A DNA stretch of 6,319 nucleotides from Caldisericota bacterium (lineage in GTDB: Bacteria > Caldisericota > Caldisericia > Cryosericales > Cryosericaceae). The position numbers and the translations under genes were made by a program. Location: positions 1 to 6,319 of the forward strand of contig JAKLHS010000037.1 in assembly GCA_022710025.1 (NCBI GenBank). The letters run 5' to 3'. Shown here in pieces: positions 6,095 through 6,319 of this stretch (the first letter of the stretch is position 1; every line of letters begins with the position of its first letter). The notes beneath the pieces were generated by a model that worked only from the letters and a program-made list of their open reading frames with translations, was not told the origin of the DNA and did not search any database.

Positions 6095-6319
6095 CTACAT
6101 CCCGAGTGCCGAGCCGAGCAAGGTCAGTTGACCTTCCAGCCAGGAAACAAAAGAACCGGATGCGGTCTTCCCCATTGCATCCAGATAACACACGACAGCT
6201 CCCTTGATCCGCTGATCGATCCCCGGGCTCACTCCCGAAGGAAGGCCAAGAATCGCGACGCGTGTCGCCTCTGCAGCGCCCCATGCCGTGATCGTCGCTG
6301 CCGCGTCGGTCGAACCGAG
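6095..6319 (-). CDS. Unrecognised protein, C-terminal 74 residues only
   Basis: A frame open from the window edge to a TAG at 6095-6097. The start lies outside the window. The visible 74 residues are rich in Ala, Gly, Leu, Thr and Ser, with alternating hydrophobic and small residues that look like real protein: VAILGLPSGVSP (21-32) is followed by a mixed segment, AVVCYLDAMGK (41-51), and a hydrophobic end SWLEGQLTLLGSALGM (59-74). No catalytic motif or known family is recognisable. It lies on the same strand as the por operon but is separated from it by 271 bases, a hairpin and a promoter candidate, so it is probably a separate transcription unit. A second frame over the same bases (6009-6284) is rich in Arg and Cys and looks like a shadow. 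Confidence 0.55.
   Translation of the reverse strand, partial: LGSTDAAATITAWGAAEATRVAILGLPSGVSPGIDQRIKGAVVCYLDAMGKTASGSFVSWLEGQLTLLGSALGM

Noticed and set aside
6009..6284. A 91-residue minus-strand open frame.
   Set aside because: It is rich in Arg, Cys and Ser with no domain, and it overlaps the better-composed frame 6095-6319. It also runs across a hairpin and into the promoter candidate.

Overview
The window reads as a piece of a bacterial chromosome from an anaerobe with mid-to-high GC. Every supported gene lies on the minus strand, so transcription runs from high to low coordinates. Strong purine-rich Shine-Dalgarno sequences precede all six genes whose starts are in the window, and a sigma70-like promoter candidate is visible, which argues for a bacterium over an archaeon. 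The species cannot be named from the sequence. The anaerobic inference rests on a four-subunit pyruvate:ferredoxin oxidoreductase, an enzyme with oxygen-sensitive clusters.

Layout in transcription order: (1) 6319-6095 is the C-terminal end of an unrecognised protein cut by the window edge. (2) 6094-5824 is a 271-base non-coding stretch with a hairpin, a promoter candidate and a leader of about 160 bases. (3) 5823-2780 is a compact four-gene operon porG-porD-porA-porB (gamma, delta, alpha, beta), joined by a GTGA overlap and gaps of 12 and 3 bases. (4) 2779-2574 is a 206-base spacer with three inverted repeats, one followed by a T-run and acting as a possible terminator. (5) 2573-1 is a second apparent unit: a cysteine desulfurase, an IscU-type scaffold protein carrying an extra C-terminal domain, and an L-threonine aldolase that runs off the left edge.

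How the genes fit together: the Por complex oxidises pyruvate with CoA to acetyl-CoA and CO2 and passes electrons to ferredoxin. It needs three [4Fe-4S] clusters (one in beta, two in delta), and the next genes encode an Fe-S assembly pair (sulfur donor plus scaffold). The threonine aldolase, another PLP enzyme, cleaves threonine to glycine and acetaldehyde. Its link to the others is positional only.

Most notable points: the scaffold protein appears to fuse a canonical IscU domain to a MIP18/DUF59 (SufT-like) domain that has lost that family's usual cysteine, and its partner desulfurase departs from the IscS consensus at several PLP-pocket positions while keeping the catalytic lysine, histidine and cysteine. 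I saw no RNA genes, mobile elements, CRISPR arrays or attachment sites.
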